Part shown: positions 35,582-44,892 of the stretch, piece by piece | How the letters are laid out: the number at the start of each line of letters is the position of its first letter | Numbering within the stretch: the first letter of the stretch is position 1 | Source: Spirosoma endbachense | GTDB taxonomy: Bacteria > Bacteroidota > Bacteroidia > Cytophagales > Spirosomataceae | Direction of reading: 5' to 3' | NCBI RefSeq assembly: GCF_010233585.1 | Contig: NZ_CP045997.1 | Location: forward strand, 5,750,621-5,814,620 | Length of the DNA stretch: 64,000 nucleotides | Notes under the pieces: model-generated | What the model was told of the DNA's origin: nothing | Seen by the model: the letters and a program-made list of their open reading frames with translations, nothing else | The model's database searches: none | Program-made: the position numbers and the translations under genes

Positions 35582-36817
35582 ATGTTAGCATCGTTTAGGA
35601 AAAACCTTCGTTTTTGGCTGGCAACTGGACCGCTGGCAACCTACGGATTTGATCGTTTTATACCGTTGTCGGTTTCTGAATCAGAAACCATGTTGCCCAA
35701 ACGACCAGCGCTGCAATGGCATGTTTTGCTGATGCCTTTGTTTTTTATTCCACTCCTGACGTATTGGATTATTGGCCCGGCCTACATCACGGATACCAGA
35801 ACGTTTCTGCTCGGAACGTTGCTGAACTTTAGCTTATCGGGCTGCTGTATTTTAACGCTAAATTTTCTGACCCAGCGAGTGATTCGCCGATACCCCGACC
35901 TGAATCAGATTTGGCTTCGGGTATGGCGGATGCTACTTGTATTCGGAATCGTAACGCCTGCATACATTCTCGGTGGTATCTTTATCTATGATCACTTTCA
36001 TCTGTTTGGGTATCAGCATAATCCCAATCTGACTGTGAAGATTCTGTTTTACAACGCTTTAGTGAATATCGTATCTGTCGGTATTGACGAAACGGTTTAT
36101 TCCCTGACTAAATGGCGGGAAAGTGCTCTGGAACAGGAAAAACTGAAAGAAGTTACCTTGCAAAGCCAGTACGAAAGCCTGAAGCATCAGGTTAATCCGC
36201 ATTTTTTATTCAATAGTCTGAATTCACTGTCGTCGTTAATTGCCGATGAGCCCGAGCAGGCGGATGAGTTTCTGTATGAAATGGCGAATGTGTATCGGTA
36301 TCTGTTACAAACCAATAAAACAGGTAGTCTGGATGGCGCCAGTGAACTGACCACACTCGAAACGGAACTGAAATTCATCGAGTCGTATTATCACTTGCTC
36401 AAAACCCGCTACCGGGCTGGAATTGACCTGAAAATGGCTGTTTCACCTGAATTTCTGACGCATAGATTGCCACCATTAACCTTACAAATGCTGGTTGAAA
36501 ATGCGGTGAAACATAATATTGTTGCCGCCAGCAAGCCCTTGTTGCTGGAAATTACGACGATACCAACCGCCGACGATTTGGGCAGCAATAAGCCAGTCCG
36601 TCAGGCGGGTCGATCAACGAAAACCGCGAGTGGAGGTTGGCTCATTGTGCGGAATAATCTCCAACGGAAGAACAATCGTATGGCCTCGAATCAGATCGGC
36701 TTAACCAATATTGCCGCTAAATATCGGCTCCTGGGTCATGCAGAACCCATTATTCAGGACGATGATGGCTATTTTACGATTACCTTATCATTGTTTCCCC
36801 CAACTAGTTCATCGTAA
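35582..36817 (+). CDS. LytS/YehU-type sensor histidine kinase (second of a pair)
   Basis: The ATG at 35582 gives 411 residues; a later ATG at 35690 is also possible. The plan is the same as in the gene before it: four membrane helices, kinase box VNPHFLFNSLNSLSSLIA and ATPase motifs LTLQMLVENAVKHN and NQIGLTNIAAKYRLLG. Two insertions make it longer than its neighbour: one after YRYLLQTNK and one of about 25 residues before WLIVRNNLQ. A dusB gene, not a LytTR regulator, follows. The pair looks like a local duplication. Confidence 0.88.
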   Translation: MLASFRKNLRFWLATGPLATYGFDRFIPLSVSESETMLPKRPALQWHVLLMPLFFIPLLTYWIIGPAYITDTRTFLLGTLLNFSLSGCCILTLNFLTQRVIRRYPDLNQIWLRVWRMLLVFGIVTPAYILGGIFIYDHFHLFGYQHNPNLTVKILFYNALVNIVSVGIDETVYSLTKWRESALEQEKLKEVTLQSQYESLKHQVNPHFLFNSLNSLSSLIADEPEQADEFLYEMANVYRYLLQTNKTGSLDGASELTTLETELKFIESYYHLLKTRYRAGIDLKMAVSPEFLTHRLPPLTLQMLVENAVKHNIVAASKPLLLEITTIPTADDLGSNKPVRQAGRSTKTASGGWLIVRNNLQRKNNRMASNQIGLTNIAAKYRLLGHAEPIIQDDDGYFTITLSLFPPTSSS

Positions 36818-36937
36818 GAGTAGGTGGTTTATAAAAAGCCAACTTGACTCAGCTGCTGAAGAACTGTCAATTGAAAAGGAACCAAACGGGGCTGTAAATC
36901 GTAATTTGTACATCATAAATCATAACTTATTGCCTGC

Positions 36938-37927
36938 GTGATACACATTGGCAACATACAATTACCTGACTTCCCGCTGCTGCTGGCTCCCATGGAGGAT
37001 GTCAGTGATCCGCCGTTTCGGGCGGTCTGTAAAGCCAACGGTGCCGATCTGATGTATACCGAATTTATCTCGTCGGAGGGATTGATTCGTGATGCCGCCA
37101 AAAGCGTGCAGAAGCTCGATATCTTTGAGTACGAACGACCGATTGGTATTCAACTGTTTGGTTCCGACATTGAGACGATGGGGGCCTGTGCCGAAATTGC
37201 AACCCGTGCCAACCCCGATCTGATTGATATCAACTACGGTTGCCCCGTAAAAAATGTAGCCTGTCGGGGCGCTGGTGCTGCCCTGTTGCAGGATATTCCG
37301 AAAATGGTGCGCATGACCGAAGCGGTCGTTAAAGCCACTCATCTTCCGGTGACCGTTAAAACCCGGCTTGGCTGGGACGATAATACTAAAAATGTTGGCG
37401 AAGTTGCCGAACGCTTGCAGGACATTGGTATCAAAGCGCTGACCATTCATGGCCGGACACGGGTTCAGATGTACAAAGGCAATGCCGACTGGACGCTCAT
37501 TGGTCGTATCAAAGACAACCCGCGCATTCAGATTCCGATTTTCGGAAATGGTGATATCGATTCACCGGAGAAGGCGCTGGAGTATAAAAATCGGTATGGC
37601 GTAGATGGTGTCATGATCGGACGTGCCAGCATTGGCCATCCATGGATTTTTGACGAAATCAAGCATTTTGCCCGAACTGGCGAGCACCGACCTGCTCCGA
37701 CAGTGGCCGATCGGGTGGCCGTTTGTCGCCAGCATTTAGATTTCTCGATTCGCTGGAAAGGTGAAATCGTAGGGCTCTTTGAGATGCGCCGTCATTATGC
37801 GAATTATTTCAAAGGGTTGCCCGATTTTAAACCCTACCGGTCCCGACTGGTAACCACCGATTCATACGCAGAACTTGGGGCAATTCTGGATGAGATTCAG
37901 GAAAATTACATTCCTGAGCTTGTGTGA
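36938..37927 (+). CDS. dusB: tRNA-dihydrouridine synthase
   Basis: The protein starts with GTG at 36938 (MIHIGNIQLPDFPLLLAPM) and has 329 residues. The FMN-binding TIM-barrel motifs are LLAPMEDVSDPPFR, NYGCPVKNVACRGAGAALL with catalytic Cys109, VTVKTRLGWD, LTIHGRTR and GVMIGRASIGHPW. It reduces specific uridines in tRNA. It is monocistronic and ends before a strong convergent hairpin. Confidence 0.93.
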   Translation: MIHIGNIQLPDFPLLLAPMEDVSDPPFRAVCKANGADLMYTEFISSEGLIRDAAKSVQKLDIFEYERPIGIQLFGSDIETMGACAEIATRANPDLIDINYGCPVKNVACRGAGAALLQDIPKMVRMTEAVVKATHLPVTVKTRLGWDDNTKNVGEVAERLQDIGIKALTIHGRTRVQMYKGNADWTLIGRIKDNPRIQIPIFGNGDIDSPEKALEYKNRYGVDGVMIGRASIGHPWIFDEIKHFARTGEHRPAPTVADRVAVCRQHLDFSIRWKGEIVGLFEMRRHYANYFKGLPDFKPYRSRLVTTDSYAELGAILDEIQENYIPELV

Positions 37928-37958
37928 GCTAGCTTCCTGTAAAATACTATTACAGACA

Positions 37959-37999
37959 AAGGCCACTTCGATTGAGCGTCATTCAATCGAAGTGGCCTT
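37959..37999. terminator. Bidirectional terminator between dusB and the FrnE-like gene
   Basis: A 17-bp perfect stem (37959-37975 with 37983-37999, loop of 7) lies between the convergent stops at 37927 and 38023. The stem has AA/TT ends but no long T run. Confidence 0.75.
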
Positions 38000-38022
38000 C
38001 ATATTTCAGGTTAGCAAATAGG

Positions 38023-38685
38023 TTAGCGTTTTACGCTGGATGCCTCCTGTTCAGTTTCTGCCCACGCCGTGTTGAGTGCACCCAGAAAGGTTTCGGGTTG
38101 TTGGGCTCCAGAAACAGCATATCGACGATTAAGCACAAAAAACGGCACACCGCGGGCGCCAACTTGCTGAGCTTCATAAATATCGTGTTGAACCGCTTCT
38201 GCATACTGGTCGCTTTGAAGCAACTGCTCCACAGCAGCAGTATCCAGACCAATATCAGTGCCCAGTTCGAGCAACGTGTCATGATCGGCGGTGTTACGAC
38301 CTTCGGTGAAATAGGCGCGAAATAATCGCTCTTCGGCGGCATCGCCCAGACCATTCGCTTTGGCCAATTGAATCAGGCGGTGAGCATCAAACGAATTGGC
38401 CACAACCGCTTTATCGAAGTCGTAGGATAAGCCTACTTCGCTGGCCATTGCCGTTACACGGTCATTCATCTGCCTGGCCTGCTCGAGACTCCAGCCTTTT
38501 GCCTCCGATAAATATTCGTTTATAGTCTTGTCGGGATCAGTTTTCATGGCAGGATTAAGCTGGAAACTCTTCCAGACAATGTTTACCTGATCTTTATGAG
38601 GAAATTCACTCAGTGCACGCTCGAATTTTCGTTTGCCGATATAACAAAACGGGCACATAACATCACTCCAGATTTCTACTTCCAT
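38023..38685 (-). CDS. DsbA-family oxidoreductase (FrnE-like)
   Basis: The 220-residue thioredoxin-fold protein begins MEVEIWSDVMCPFCYIGKRK, with redox motif CPFC at 11-14. The helical insert and the cis-Pro region GARGVPFFVLNRRYAVSGAQ match the FrnE/DsbA-like group. It has no signal peptide, so it acts in the cytoplasm, perhaps in oxidative-stress handling or as a GST-like enzyme. It is monocistronic. Confidence 0.92.
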   Translation of the reverse strand: MEVEIWSDVMCPFCYIGKRKFERALSEFPHKDQVNIVWKSFQLNPAMKTDPDKTINEYLSEAKGWSLEQARQMNDRVTAMASEVGLSYDFDKAVVANSFDAHRLIQLAKANGLGDAAEERLFRAYFTEGRNTADHDTLLELGTDIGLDTAAVEQLLQSDQYAEAVQHDIYEAQQVGARGVPFFVLNRRYAVSGAQQPETFLGALNTAWAETEQEASSVKR

Positions 38686-38805
38686 CTTTTTGATTCATTT
38701 AAGCGATTAAGTCGCTAGCCGTAGCTGTAGAAAATAGAACTACGATGGATTAACTTCTTTTTGCGATCTCAGGTTCGTTTTGCGGTCACTATTGCCGTCT
38801 GCTGA

Positions 38806-39861
38806 TCAATCGGGTTTATGTGCCCGGATCAACCCATAATCCATCTGGGTCGCAATGTTCTCGGCGGTTGGTTCCAGACCTGCTTCTGTAAACCAGCGCC
38901 GGTATTCGGCCCGGCTGTAGGCCCGACCTTTGGTATTCCAGAACAGCTGGGCTGAGTAGTCCGTAACGGGAAGCGGTCCATCCAGCGTATCGTTCAGGAA
39001 AGCGTCGTGAACCCATAGCTCACCACCGGGTCGAAGGGAGGATGCAAAACGGTTGGCCAGCAGTTGGCAGGTTGACGTTGGCCAATCATGGAAAAGGCTG
39101 GCTGCCAGCAACAGGTCGGTCTTTGGAAGCTCATCCGTAAGCATATCACCGGGTAAGAACGTTACCCGCTCCCGGAGCGTTTCCACGCCTGACCGGCCAC
39201 TTGCCGTTAATTCGTCCAGCAGCTCACTGGCTACCGACAAAACAGCTGGCCGGTCGAGTATCGTGGCTGTTGAGGACGGGTTATTCATCAGCCATTCATA
39301 GGTATAAAAGCCTGTTCCACCGGCTACGTCCAGCAGATGTCCTTCGCGTCTGGAGAGCTTGGCGGCAACAATAGGCGACAGCCGTCTGGCGCGTCCGGCC
39401 AGGCCGAGAGTGAGTGTACGGGCCAATTCCTGATTGTCCATTGGTGAGGGACCCTCTCCTTCCTTGACGAAGGAAATACCCTGAGGAGCATCCAGCGGCC
39501 CGTCGTTTTTGAGCCGGTCAACCATTTCGATGACACCCGGATCGTCTTTTTCCAGACCCACATAACCAGTCAGGTTTGGAGTTTGATCCTGTAGCAGGTA
39601 GCGGCCAAGTTCGGTAATGCTTAACTCCCCCGACGCATGACAACGGAGCATATCCATGGCACACAATGCCGGGAACAGTACCATAGCTGGTCGTTCACGA
39701 AGCTGGAGTCGCTCACTTAACTGGGCTATTGAAAGCGGCCCATTGCTTAACTGGTCAAAAACGTGCAAATGGCTAACGGCGGCAATGAGTAATCGGGAGC
39801 CAAACATGGCCCGTAGGTGACGGGTAATTGGAGCCAGGTCTGGCTGGGAATCGTTGAGCAT
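38806..39861 (-). CDS. SAM-dependent O-methyltransferase, plant/ASMT-like
   Basis: The 351-residue protein has an N-terminal winged-helix dimerisation domain (about 10-95; SIAQLSERLQLRERPAM). A Rossmann methyltransferase domain follows with LLDVAGGTGFYTYEWL (motif I), DMLTDELPKTDLLLAASLFHDW and LRPGGELWVHDAFL. The His of FHDW is the usual catalytic base in this family. The substrate is probably a small phenolic or similar hydroxyl compound. No biosynthetic neighbours are present. The 225-bp gap to the EamA gene shows nothing clear. Confidence 0.88.
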   Translation of the reverse strand: MLNDSQPDLAPITRHLRAMFGSRLLIAAVSHLHVFDQLSNGPLSIAQLSERLQLRERPAMVLFPALCAMDMLRCHASGELSITELGRYLLQDQTPNLTGYVGLEKDDPGVIEMVDRLKNDGPLDAPQGISFVKEGEGPSPMDNQELARTLTLGLAGRARRLSPIVAAKLSRREGHLLDVAGGTGFYTYEWLMNNPSSTATILDRPAVLSVASELLDELTASGRSGVETLRERVTFLPGDMLTDELPKTDLLLAASLFHDWPTSTCQLLANRFASSLRPGGELWVHDAFLNDTLDGPLPVTDYSAQLFWNTKGRAYSRAEYRRWFTEAGLEPTAENIATQMDYGLIRAHKPD

Positions 39862-40086
39862 TGGTATACTGGATTATCTGACCATTCCACGGCCAGAGCG
39901 AATGCCAAATATAAAGGCTGGCCGAATAGATGGCTATAACTAGAGTGCTTATTCGTTGCCTGATAACCGAACTTACTACTAAATCAGGCCGTTCCCTTTA
40001 GTAAGAAAGATGAATACGTAAAACGCTCCTTACCAGCTATGATCCTGGCTGAAGAGCAACCTGTGCAAGTCGAAAACTAACTCTTT

Positions 40087-41004
40087 ATGACGCCAACGTC
40101 TACTCAGGAATCAATTAGTACGGCAAAAAAACACCCACTACTCGCCTGGATTCTCCTTTTTGTGCTGGCATTGGTATGGGGTAGCTCCTTTATTCTGATC
40201 AAGCGCAGTCTGGTAGCTTTTCCGCCGGAGCAGGTAGCTGCTGGTCGTATTCTCTTTGCATTTTTATTCTTTAGTCCATTTCTGGGAATCCAGGCCCGAA
40301 ATGTCGATACGCGACAATCGGTCCGAAATCGATGGGGCGCTTTATTGGCGGCTGGATTATTGGGCTATCTGATTCCCGCTTTTTTGTTTGCCGAAGCCGG
40401 GGCACACCTCAACAGTTCACTCGCTGGTGCGTTGAACGCGCTTAGCCCGTTGTTTACACTCCTGATTGGCGTATTGTTTTTTGGTCGTGTGCTTCGTCTC
40501 TGGCAGGTTGCCGGGATTCTGCTGGGCCTGGGTGGATCGATTCTATTGATATTTTACAGTGCCACAGGATCATTTTCGGTAAATGGATATGCCCTGTTAA
40601 TTGTGCTGGCAACGCTTTGTTATGGCACAAATATCAATATCATTGGTCGATACCTGAGCCACATGCCTGCGTTGGTGTCGACCGCCTGGTTATTTGCCTT
40701 CGTTGGACCAATGGCTCTGTTAACCCTGCTGACGACTGATTTCTTTACACGGGTAACGTTACCAGCCTCAACGCTATCGCTGGCAACGCTAATCTGCCTG
40801 GGCGTGCTTGGGTCCGGCGTGATGTCGGTAATTTTTAATCGGATTATGCAGTTAGTTTCACCGTTGTTCGCGTCGTCGGTGACGTATCTAATGCCGGGCG
40901 TGGCGCTGATGTGGGGTGTTCTCGATGGCGAAACCATCTATGCGGTGCAGTTTGCGGGCATGGGTATTTGTCTACTGGGAATTTGGTTGATTAATAAGTC
41001 TTGA
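40087..41004 (+). CDS. EamA-family (DMT superfamily) transporter
   Basis: The 305-residue protein has ten membrane helices in two EamA repeats. The first carries ALVWGSSFILIKRSLVAFPPEQVAAGR. The second starts at about 160 and ends LLGIWLINKS. DMT/EamA proteins export amino acids or metabolites. It lies 90 bp before the biotin-carrier gene on the same strand; a functional link is not obvious. Confidence 0.9.
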   Translation: MTPTSTQESISTAKKHPLLAWILLFVLALVWGSSFILIKRSLVAFPPEQVAAGRILFAFLFFSPFLGIQARNVDTRQSVRNRWGALLAAGLLGYLIPAFLFAEAGAHLNSSLAGALNALSPLFTLLIGVLFFGRVLRLWQVAGILLGLGGSILLIFYSATGSFSVNGYALLIVLATLCYGTNINIIGRYLSHMPALVSTAWLFAFVGPMALLTLLTTDFFTRVTLPASTLSLATLICLGVLGSGVMSVIFNRIMQLVSPLFASSVTYLMPGVALMWGVLDGETIYAVQFAGMGICLLGIWLINKS

Positions 41005-41094
41005 GGAAAAGTTTATGGTTTGTGGGATACTGTTTATAGATTAGCCGCTCCGGAAACAGAAATAGGCCCCAATCCAACTACTTTACTTTATTCC

Positions 41095-41592
41095 ATGTAC
41101 CAAACTACACTTAACAACCAAAACGTAACCATTGATTTCACGGCGGCTGGTCCCAAACTCAATGGCGAACCGTTTGTCTGGGATTTAGTAAAGCTTTCGG
41201 ATCGGACTTTTCATATTTTACACCAGAATCGGTCCTATGCGGCCGAAATTCTGGACCTGAACCCGACTGACAAAACCGTTCGATTAAAGATCAATGGTCA
41301 CATCTATCCGGTTCAATTAAAGGATCGGTTCGACCTTTTGCTCGAAAAAATGGGTATGGCCAGTGCCGCAGCCACCAAAGTTAACGATCTGAAAGCACCC
41401 ATGCCCGGGCTAATTGTTGGGGTAAATGTTCAACCGGGCGATACCGTCAACAAAGGCGATAGCTTACTGATTCTGGAGGCTATGAAAATGGAAAACATCC
41501 TGAAAGCCACTGGCGAAGGAGTCATTAAAACCATACGGACCAACAAAGGAGACCGGGTTGAAAAGGGGCAGGTCTTAATCGAATTTACATAA
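41095..41592 (+). CDS. Stand-alone biotin carboxyl carrier (biotinyl-lipoyl domain) protein
   Basis: The ATG at 41095 gives 165 residues. The C-terminal 70 residues form a biotinyl domain: [18 protein letters not shown], then EAMKMEN with Lys131 as the biotinylation site. The N-terminal part ([26 protein letters not shown]) resembles the BT-like domain of acyl-CoA/pyruvate carboxylase carrier subunits. It needs a biotin carboxylase and a carboxyltransferase, which are not in this window. It sits before pyrH. Confidence 0.85.
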   Translation: MYQTTLNNQNVTIDFTAAGPKLNGEPFVWDLVKLSDRTFHILHQNRSYAAEILDLNPTDKTVRLKINGHIYPVQLKDRFDLLLEKMGMASAAATKVNDLKAPMPGLIVGVNVQPGDTVNKGDSLLILEAMKMENILKATGEGVIKTIRTNKGDRVEKGQVLIEFT

Positions 41593-41687
41593 AGCAGAAA
41601 ACAATCCGAGCGTGTCCAATGGGGTGCACAAAGTAAAACCACGCGCAAAACTCCAGGCTTCATGCTCCATGCCCCACGCTTTTTTCT

Positions 41688-41695
41688 TATCTTTG
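41688..41695 (+). promoter_or_regulatory. -7 box of pyrH
   Basis: TATCTTTG matches TAnnTTTG exactly and lies 18 bp before the pyrH ATG at 41714. No good -33 TTTG is seen. Confidence 0.5.
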
Positions 41696-41713
41696 CCCGC
41701 AAAATTTTCCCTC

Positions 41714-42454
41714 ATGACACCTTCGACGAACTATAAACGCATTCTGCTCAAACTGAGTGGAGAGGCATTGGCTGGCCCTAATGGTTACAATATTGACCCG
41801 GTTGTGCTGGAAAGATACAGCCGTGAAATTAGGCAGGTAGTAGATTTAGGCGTTCAGGTAGCCATCGTGGTCGGCGGAGGCAACATTTTCCGGGGCGTTT
41901 CGGGTGAACGGTCAGGCATCGATCGCGTTCAGGGCGACTACATGGGTATGCTGGCAACGGTTATCAATGCAATGGCCATTCAGAGTTCGCTCGAAAAACA
42001 TGGTATGTACACCCGTGTGATGTCAGCCATTAAAATGGAGCAGGTCTGTGAACCGTATGTACGTCGGCGGGCTGTGCGTCACCTCGAAAAAGGACGTGTT
42101 GTCATCTTCGGCGCCGGAACCGGCAATCCTTACTTCACGACGGATTCAACGGCAGCTTTACGGGCTATTGAAATCGAAGCCGACGTTGTCCTGAAAGGCA
42201 CTAAAGTTGATGGCGTCTACACGGCTGATCCGATGAAAGACAAAACCGCCACCCGGTATACGAGCATCACCTTCGATGACGTTTACGAAAAGAAACTGAG
42301 TGTGATGGACCTGACGGCCTTTACGCTGTGTCAGGAAAACAATCTGCCGATTATTGTCTTTAATATGAATGAGACTGGTAGCTTGCTTCGGCTTGTTCAG
42401 GGTGAAGATGTCGGTACGCTCATTACGGCTAAATTACCAGAAGAAACAGTCTAA
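41714..42454 (+). CDS. pyrH: UMP kinase
   Basis: I choose the ATG at 41714 ([21 protein letters not shown]); the open frame starts earlier at 41612 but that part is intergenic and contains the likely promoter. The 246-residue amino-acid-kinase-fold protein has [49 protein letters not shown] and DGVYTADP. It phosphorylates UMP to UDP in pyrimidine synthesis. The order pyrH-frr is widespread in bacteria. Confidence 0.96.
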   Translation: MTPSTNYKRILLKLSGEALAGPNGYNIDPVVLERYSREIRQVVDLGVQVAIVVGGGNIFRGVSGERSGIDRVQGDYMGMLATVINAMAIQSSLEKHGMYTRVMSAIKMEQVCEPYVRRRAVRHLEKGRVVIFGAGTGNPYFTTDSTAALRAIEIEADVVLKGTKVDGVYTADPMKDKTATRYTSITFDDVYEKKLSVMDLTAFTLCQENNLPIIVFNMNETGSLLRLVQGEDVGTLITAKLPEETV

Positions 42455-42457
42455 AAT

Positions 42458-42506
42458 AGTTTACAGTTTACAGTTAATATGGCCTCAACGCCAGTGACTG
42501 TAAACT
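42458..42506. other. Short inverted repeat in the pyrH-frr gap
   Basis: AGTTTACAGT (42458-42467) is matched by ACTGTAAACT (42497-42506), and GTTTACAGTTA follows as a second partial copy. It could form a weak stem between the two co-directional genes. The role is unclear. Confidence 0.3.
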
Positions 42507-42528
42507 TAAAAAGCTGAAAACTCAGAAA

Positions 42529-43089
42529 ATGGAAGAGATCGAGCTATACCTCGACGATGCAAAAGATACGATGGAAAAGGCGCTTAAGCACCTGGCCATC
42601 GAATTGACCAAAATCCGTGCTGGAAAAGCAAATGCCGGTATGCTCGACGGCATTCAGATCGAATATTACGGAATGCTGTCACCGTTGCATACGGTAGCGT
42701 CGATCAATACGCCCGATGCCCGCACGATCGTTATCAAACCTTTTGAGAAAAAGCTCATCGGGGAAGTTGAGAAAGCGATCCGAAATTCAAACCTTGGTTT
42801 GAATCCCAACAACGATGGTGAGCAAATTCGACTGAGCATTCCACCGTTGACCGAAGACCGGCGTCGCGATCTGGTCAAAAAGGTAAAGCAGGAAGTTGAA
42901 ACGGCTAAAATCAATGTCCGTAACATCCGCAAAGACACGAACGACGATATCCGCAAACTCGTTAAAGACGGTGTATCGGAAGATGCCGTGAAACAGGGCG
43001 AAGAACGTGTTCAAAAGTTGACCGACGCCTTTATTGCGCGGGTCGATGAGGTGTTTGTGGCGAAAGAAAAAGATATTTTGTTAGTATAG
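42529..43089 (+). CDS. frr: Ribosome recycling factor
   Basis: The 186-residue protein is of standard length. Typical segments are MEKALKHLAIELTKIRAGKANAGMLDGI, VASINTPDARTIVIKPFEK, EKAIRNSNLGLNPNNDG, IRLSIPPLTEDRRRDLVKKV and VRNIRKDTND. It splits post-termination ribosomes together with EF-G. It follows pyrH by 74 bp and ends before a good terminator. Confidence 0.97.
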   Translation: MEEIELYLDDAKDTMEKALKHLAIELTKIRAGKANAGMLDGIQIEYYGMLSPLHTVASINTPDARTIVIKPFEKKLIGEVEKAIRNSNLGLNPNNDGEQIRLSIPPLTEDRRRDLVKKVKQEVETAKINVRNIRKDTNDDIRKLVKDGVSEDAVKQGEERVQKLTDAFIARVDEVFVAKEKDILLV

Positions 43090-43110
43090 ATCTGATAGAT
43101 TTATCGACAG

Positions 43111-43150
43111 CAAAAGAGCCGGTCATCTCAGTGGATGATCGGCTTTTGTT
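43111..43150 (+). terminator. Rho-independent terminator after frr
   Basis: CAAAAG(A)GCCGGTCATC pairs with GATGATCGGCTTTTG, loop TCAGTG, with one unpaired A and a wobble. The stem ends in TTTTG-TTTG, 22 bp after the frr stop. Confidence 0.75.
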
Positions 43151-43242
43151 TGGAACGATGTGCGGAATTAATATTTGAATCGGATTCGTTTAGAAGTTCA
43201 GTTAACGTGTACCTGTCAACCATAAAGTGCTTATGAATCAAC

Positions 43243-43848
43243 CTATTGACTGATTGGGTTAGCCGTTTCCAGCGACGACAGGGCACTCAATACCTTCTGA
43301 GCCTGTAGCACATGCCGCTGTTCGTGGGCAATCAGAAACCGGAACGTATCACCCAGACTCAGCTTAATCCAGCTGGCAATAGAAATCGGGATGCGTAGTT
43401 TGCCAATGTCAATATGTTGCGCCCGTTCGAGCAGGCTTTGCAACTGCGCCTGTTGCCGGGAAAATTCGGTCAGTACATCCCGTGGATTCAATTGCGCATC
43501 GGGTGTGTGATTTTTGACCGCTTTCATTTTTAACCGAATGGCCCCATCTGCTCCAGGGCGCATCGATTCAGCAAAATAATTGCCCAGCCAGCCACTACTG
43601 AAAACATCCTTTGCCGTAAGGTTATGCTGCTCGCCGGTCTGGATGGCTTTTTCTATCAAAGGAATATAATAAAGGCCGTAACTATTCAAATGCTCAAGGC
43701 ATTGTGCGACACTCCATTGTGCAGGCGTAGGGGCCTGCAAAAACCGGGCATCGGATAAATGACGAAACTCCTGCCCAGCAATCTGGCGGAGCTCACGTAC
43801 ATCTTCTTCCAGTCTAAGGAGCAACGTTTTACTAGTGAAGCGCGGCAT
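43243..43848 (-). CDS. DinB-like four-helix-bundle protein
   Basis: The 201-residue protein has DinB_2/YfiT-like features. The segment LQAPTPAQWSVAQCLEHLNSYGLYY carries the first metal His. The final helix carries HEQRHVLQAQKVL with further His ligands. These proteins form metal-binding four-helix bundles; some are thiol-dependent S-transferases, most have no known reaction. It is monocistronic. The 398-bp gap upstream (43849-44246) holds only a degenerate repeat. Confidence 0.85.
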   Translation of the reverse strand: MPRFTSKTLLLRLEEDVRELRQIAGQEFRHLSDARFLQAPTPAQWSVAQCLEHLNSYGLYYIPLIEKAIQTGEQHNLTAKDVFSSGWLGNYFAESMRPGADGAIRLKMKAVKNHTPDAQLNPRDVLTEFSRQQAQLQSLLERAQHIDIGKLRIPISIASWIKLSLGDTFRFLIAHEQRHVLQAQKVLSALSSLETANPISQ

Positions 43849-44019
43849 AGTCGGTTGATTTATAGCACAAACGTAAATGATCCATGAACAAAAAATCTTG
43901 GCGTAGACCGAGATTTTTTAATTGGTTGGCTTTTTCAGGAAACCAGATAGCATAATAGGGTTTATCTCCAGATTTCTTGTCGTTATTGAATGGTGAATGA
44001 GTCAGTAATGCAGTCAATG

Positions 44020-44046
44020 TGGTGGTGTCGGTTCTCAAACCTGACT
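44020..44046. repeat. Remnant of the double-hairpin repeat
   Basis: GGTGTCGGTT-CTC-AAACCTGAC joins the left half of one hairpin type (GTGTCGGTT) to the right half of the other (AACCTGAC), as if the middle of a full copy was lost. It lies in a 398-bp gap between divergent DinB and VOC genes. Confidence 0.45.
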
Positions 44047-44246
44047 TCACGCCACCAATCGATTCGTCCATTCACAGGTTGCTGGTAGCTGAGTTTTCTA
44101 CCGGCCAAATGAAGATAAAACCCATCGTTGATATTCATAATTTTTGCTTTGCTTCTGGCTAACACCAGCCTCCGGGTATCCGCCACCTTTGTCTTAACAA
44201 AACGGCAGATACCAATCAGCCCAATTCAATCATAAACGCAAAAATT

Positions 44247-44702
44247 ATGGAAACGCTCCACATTCCCGCCCTCAATACCACTAGTCCGTTTGCCTCCATG
44301 AAGGGTAACCACGTCGCTTTACGAGTACCGGATTTTGAAGCCAGCAAACGCTGGTTCATTGAAAAACTTGACTTTCGGGTCATTCATGAGTGGCCATTCG
44401 GTGATTTGAGCCTTGCCTATGTTGCTCCGGCGAATGATGATAATTTCTGGGTTGAACTGTTGGGGGGCGACACTCCCGGCCAGCAGCCCGATTATTCTGA
44501 TCTGAATGAAAGCCTGCATCGGGCTGGATATCACCACTTCTGTATCAACGTCGCCAGTGTAGATGAGACCATCGCTGAACTGCGCCGACGGGGCGTAACG
44601 CTTGTTGGTGAACCATTCGATTTGGCCGTCATTGGCCGCCGATTGGCTTTTTTTTCTGACCCCTGGGGTAATCTGATCGAATTGGCGCAGATTCTGGCCT
44701 AA
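44247..44702 (+). CDS. VOC-superfamily (glyoxalase-like) protein
   Basis: The 151-residue protein has paired beta-alpha-beta-beta-beta units. It opens with GNHVALRVPDFEASKRWFIEKLDF, where His can bind metal, and continues with YHHFCINVASVDETIAELRRRGV and FFSDPWGNLIELAQ with Glu as a further ligand. VOC proteins include glyoxalases, dioxygenases and resistance proteins; the substrate here is unknown. A terminator follows at 44745. Confidence 0.88.
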   Translation: METLHIPALNTTSPFASMKGNHVALRVPDFEASKRWFIEKLDFRVIHEWPFGDLSLAYVAPANDDNFWVELLGGDTPGQQPDYSDLNESLHRAGYHHFCINVASVDETIAELRRRGVTLVGEPFDLAVIGRRLAFFSDPWGNLIELAQILA

Positions 44703-44744
44703 AAAGTATCGCCTGGGCTTTTGGCTTCGCAGTCAGGATTAATG

Positions 44745-44780
44745 AAAACCAGCTATACACAGAGGTATAGTTGGTTTTTT
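44745..44780 (+). terminator. Rho-independent terminator after the VOC gene
   Basis: AAAACCAGCTATAC pairs with GTATAGTTGGTTTT (one G-T pair), loop ACAGAG, ending in six T. Confidence 0.85.
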
Positions 44781-44826
44781 AGTCTCTTTTCAATCCGATT
44801 TGCCCATTCAACGTTCGTCTATCTGT

Positions 44827-44834
44827 TATCTTTA
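44827..44834 (+). promoter_or_regulatory. Possible -7 box of the AraC-family gene
   Basis: TATCTTTA matches TAnnTTTG at seven of eight positions, 59 bp before the ATG at 44893. A TTTG lies at 44799-44802, at a wider spacing than usual. Confidence 0.3.
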
Positions 44835-44892
44835 TCCATGGTAATTGATAAATAGTCAGGTAGTATTTCGAGCTGCCTGTAATCTCGGCCCC

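Noticed and set aside
43832..44071. A 79-residue minus-strand frame
   Set aside because: It overlaps the start of the DinB gene, runs through a repeat remnant, and shows no domain or signal.
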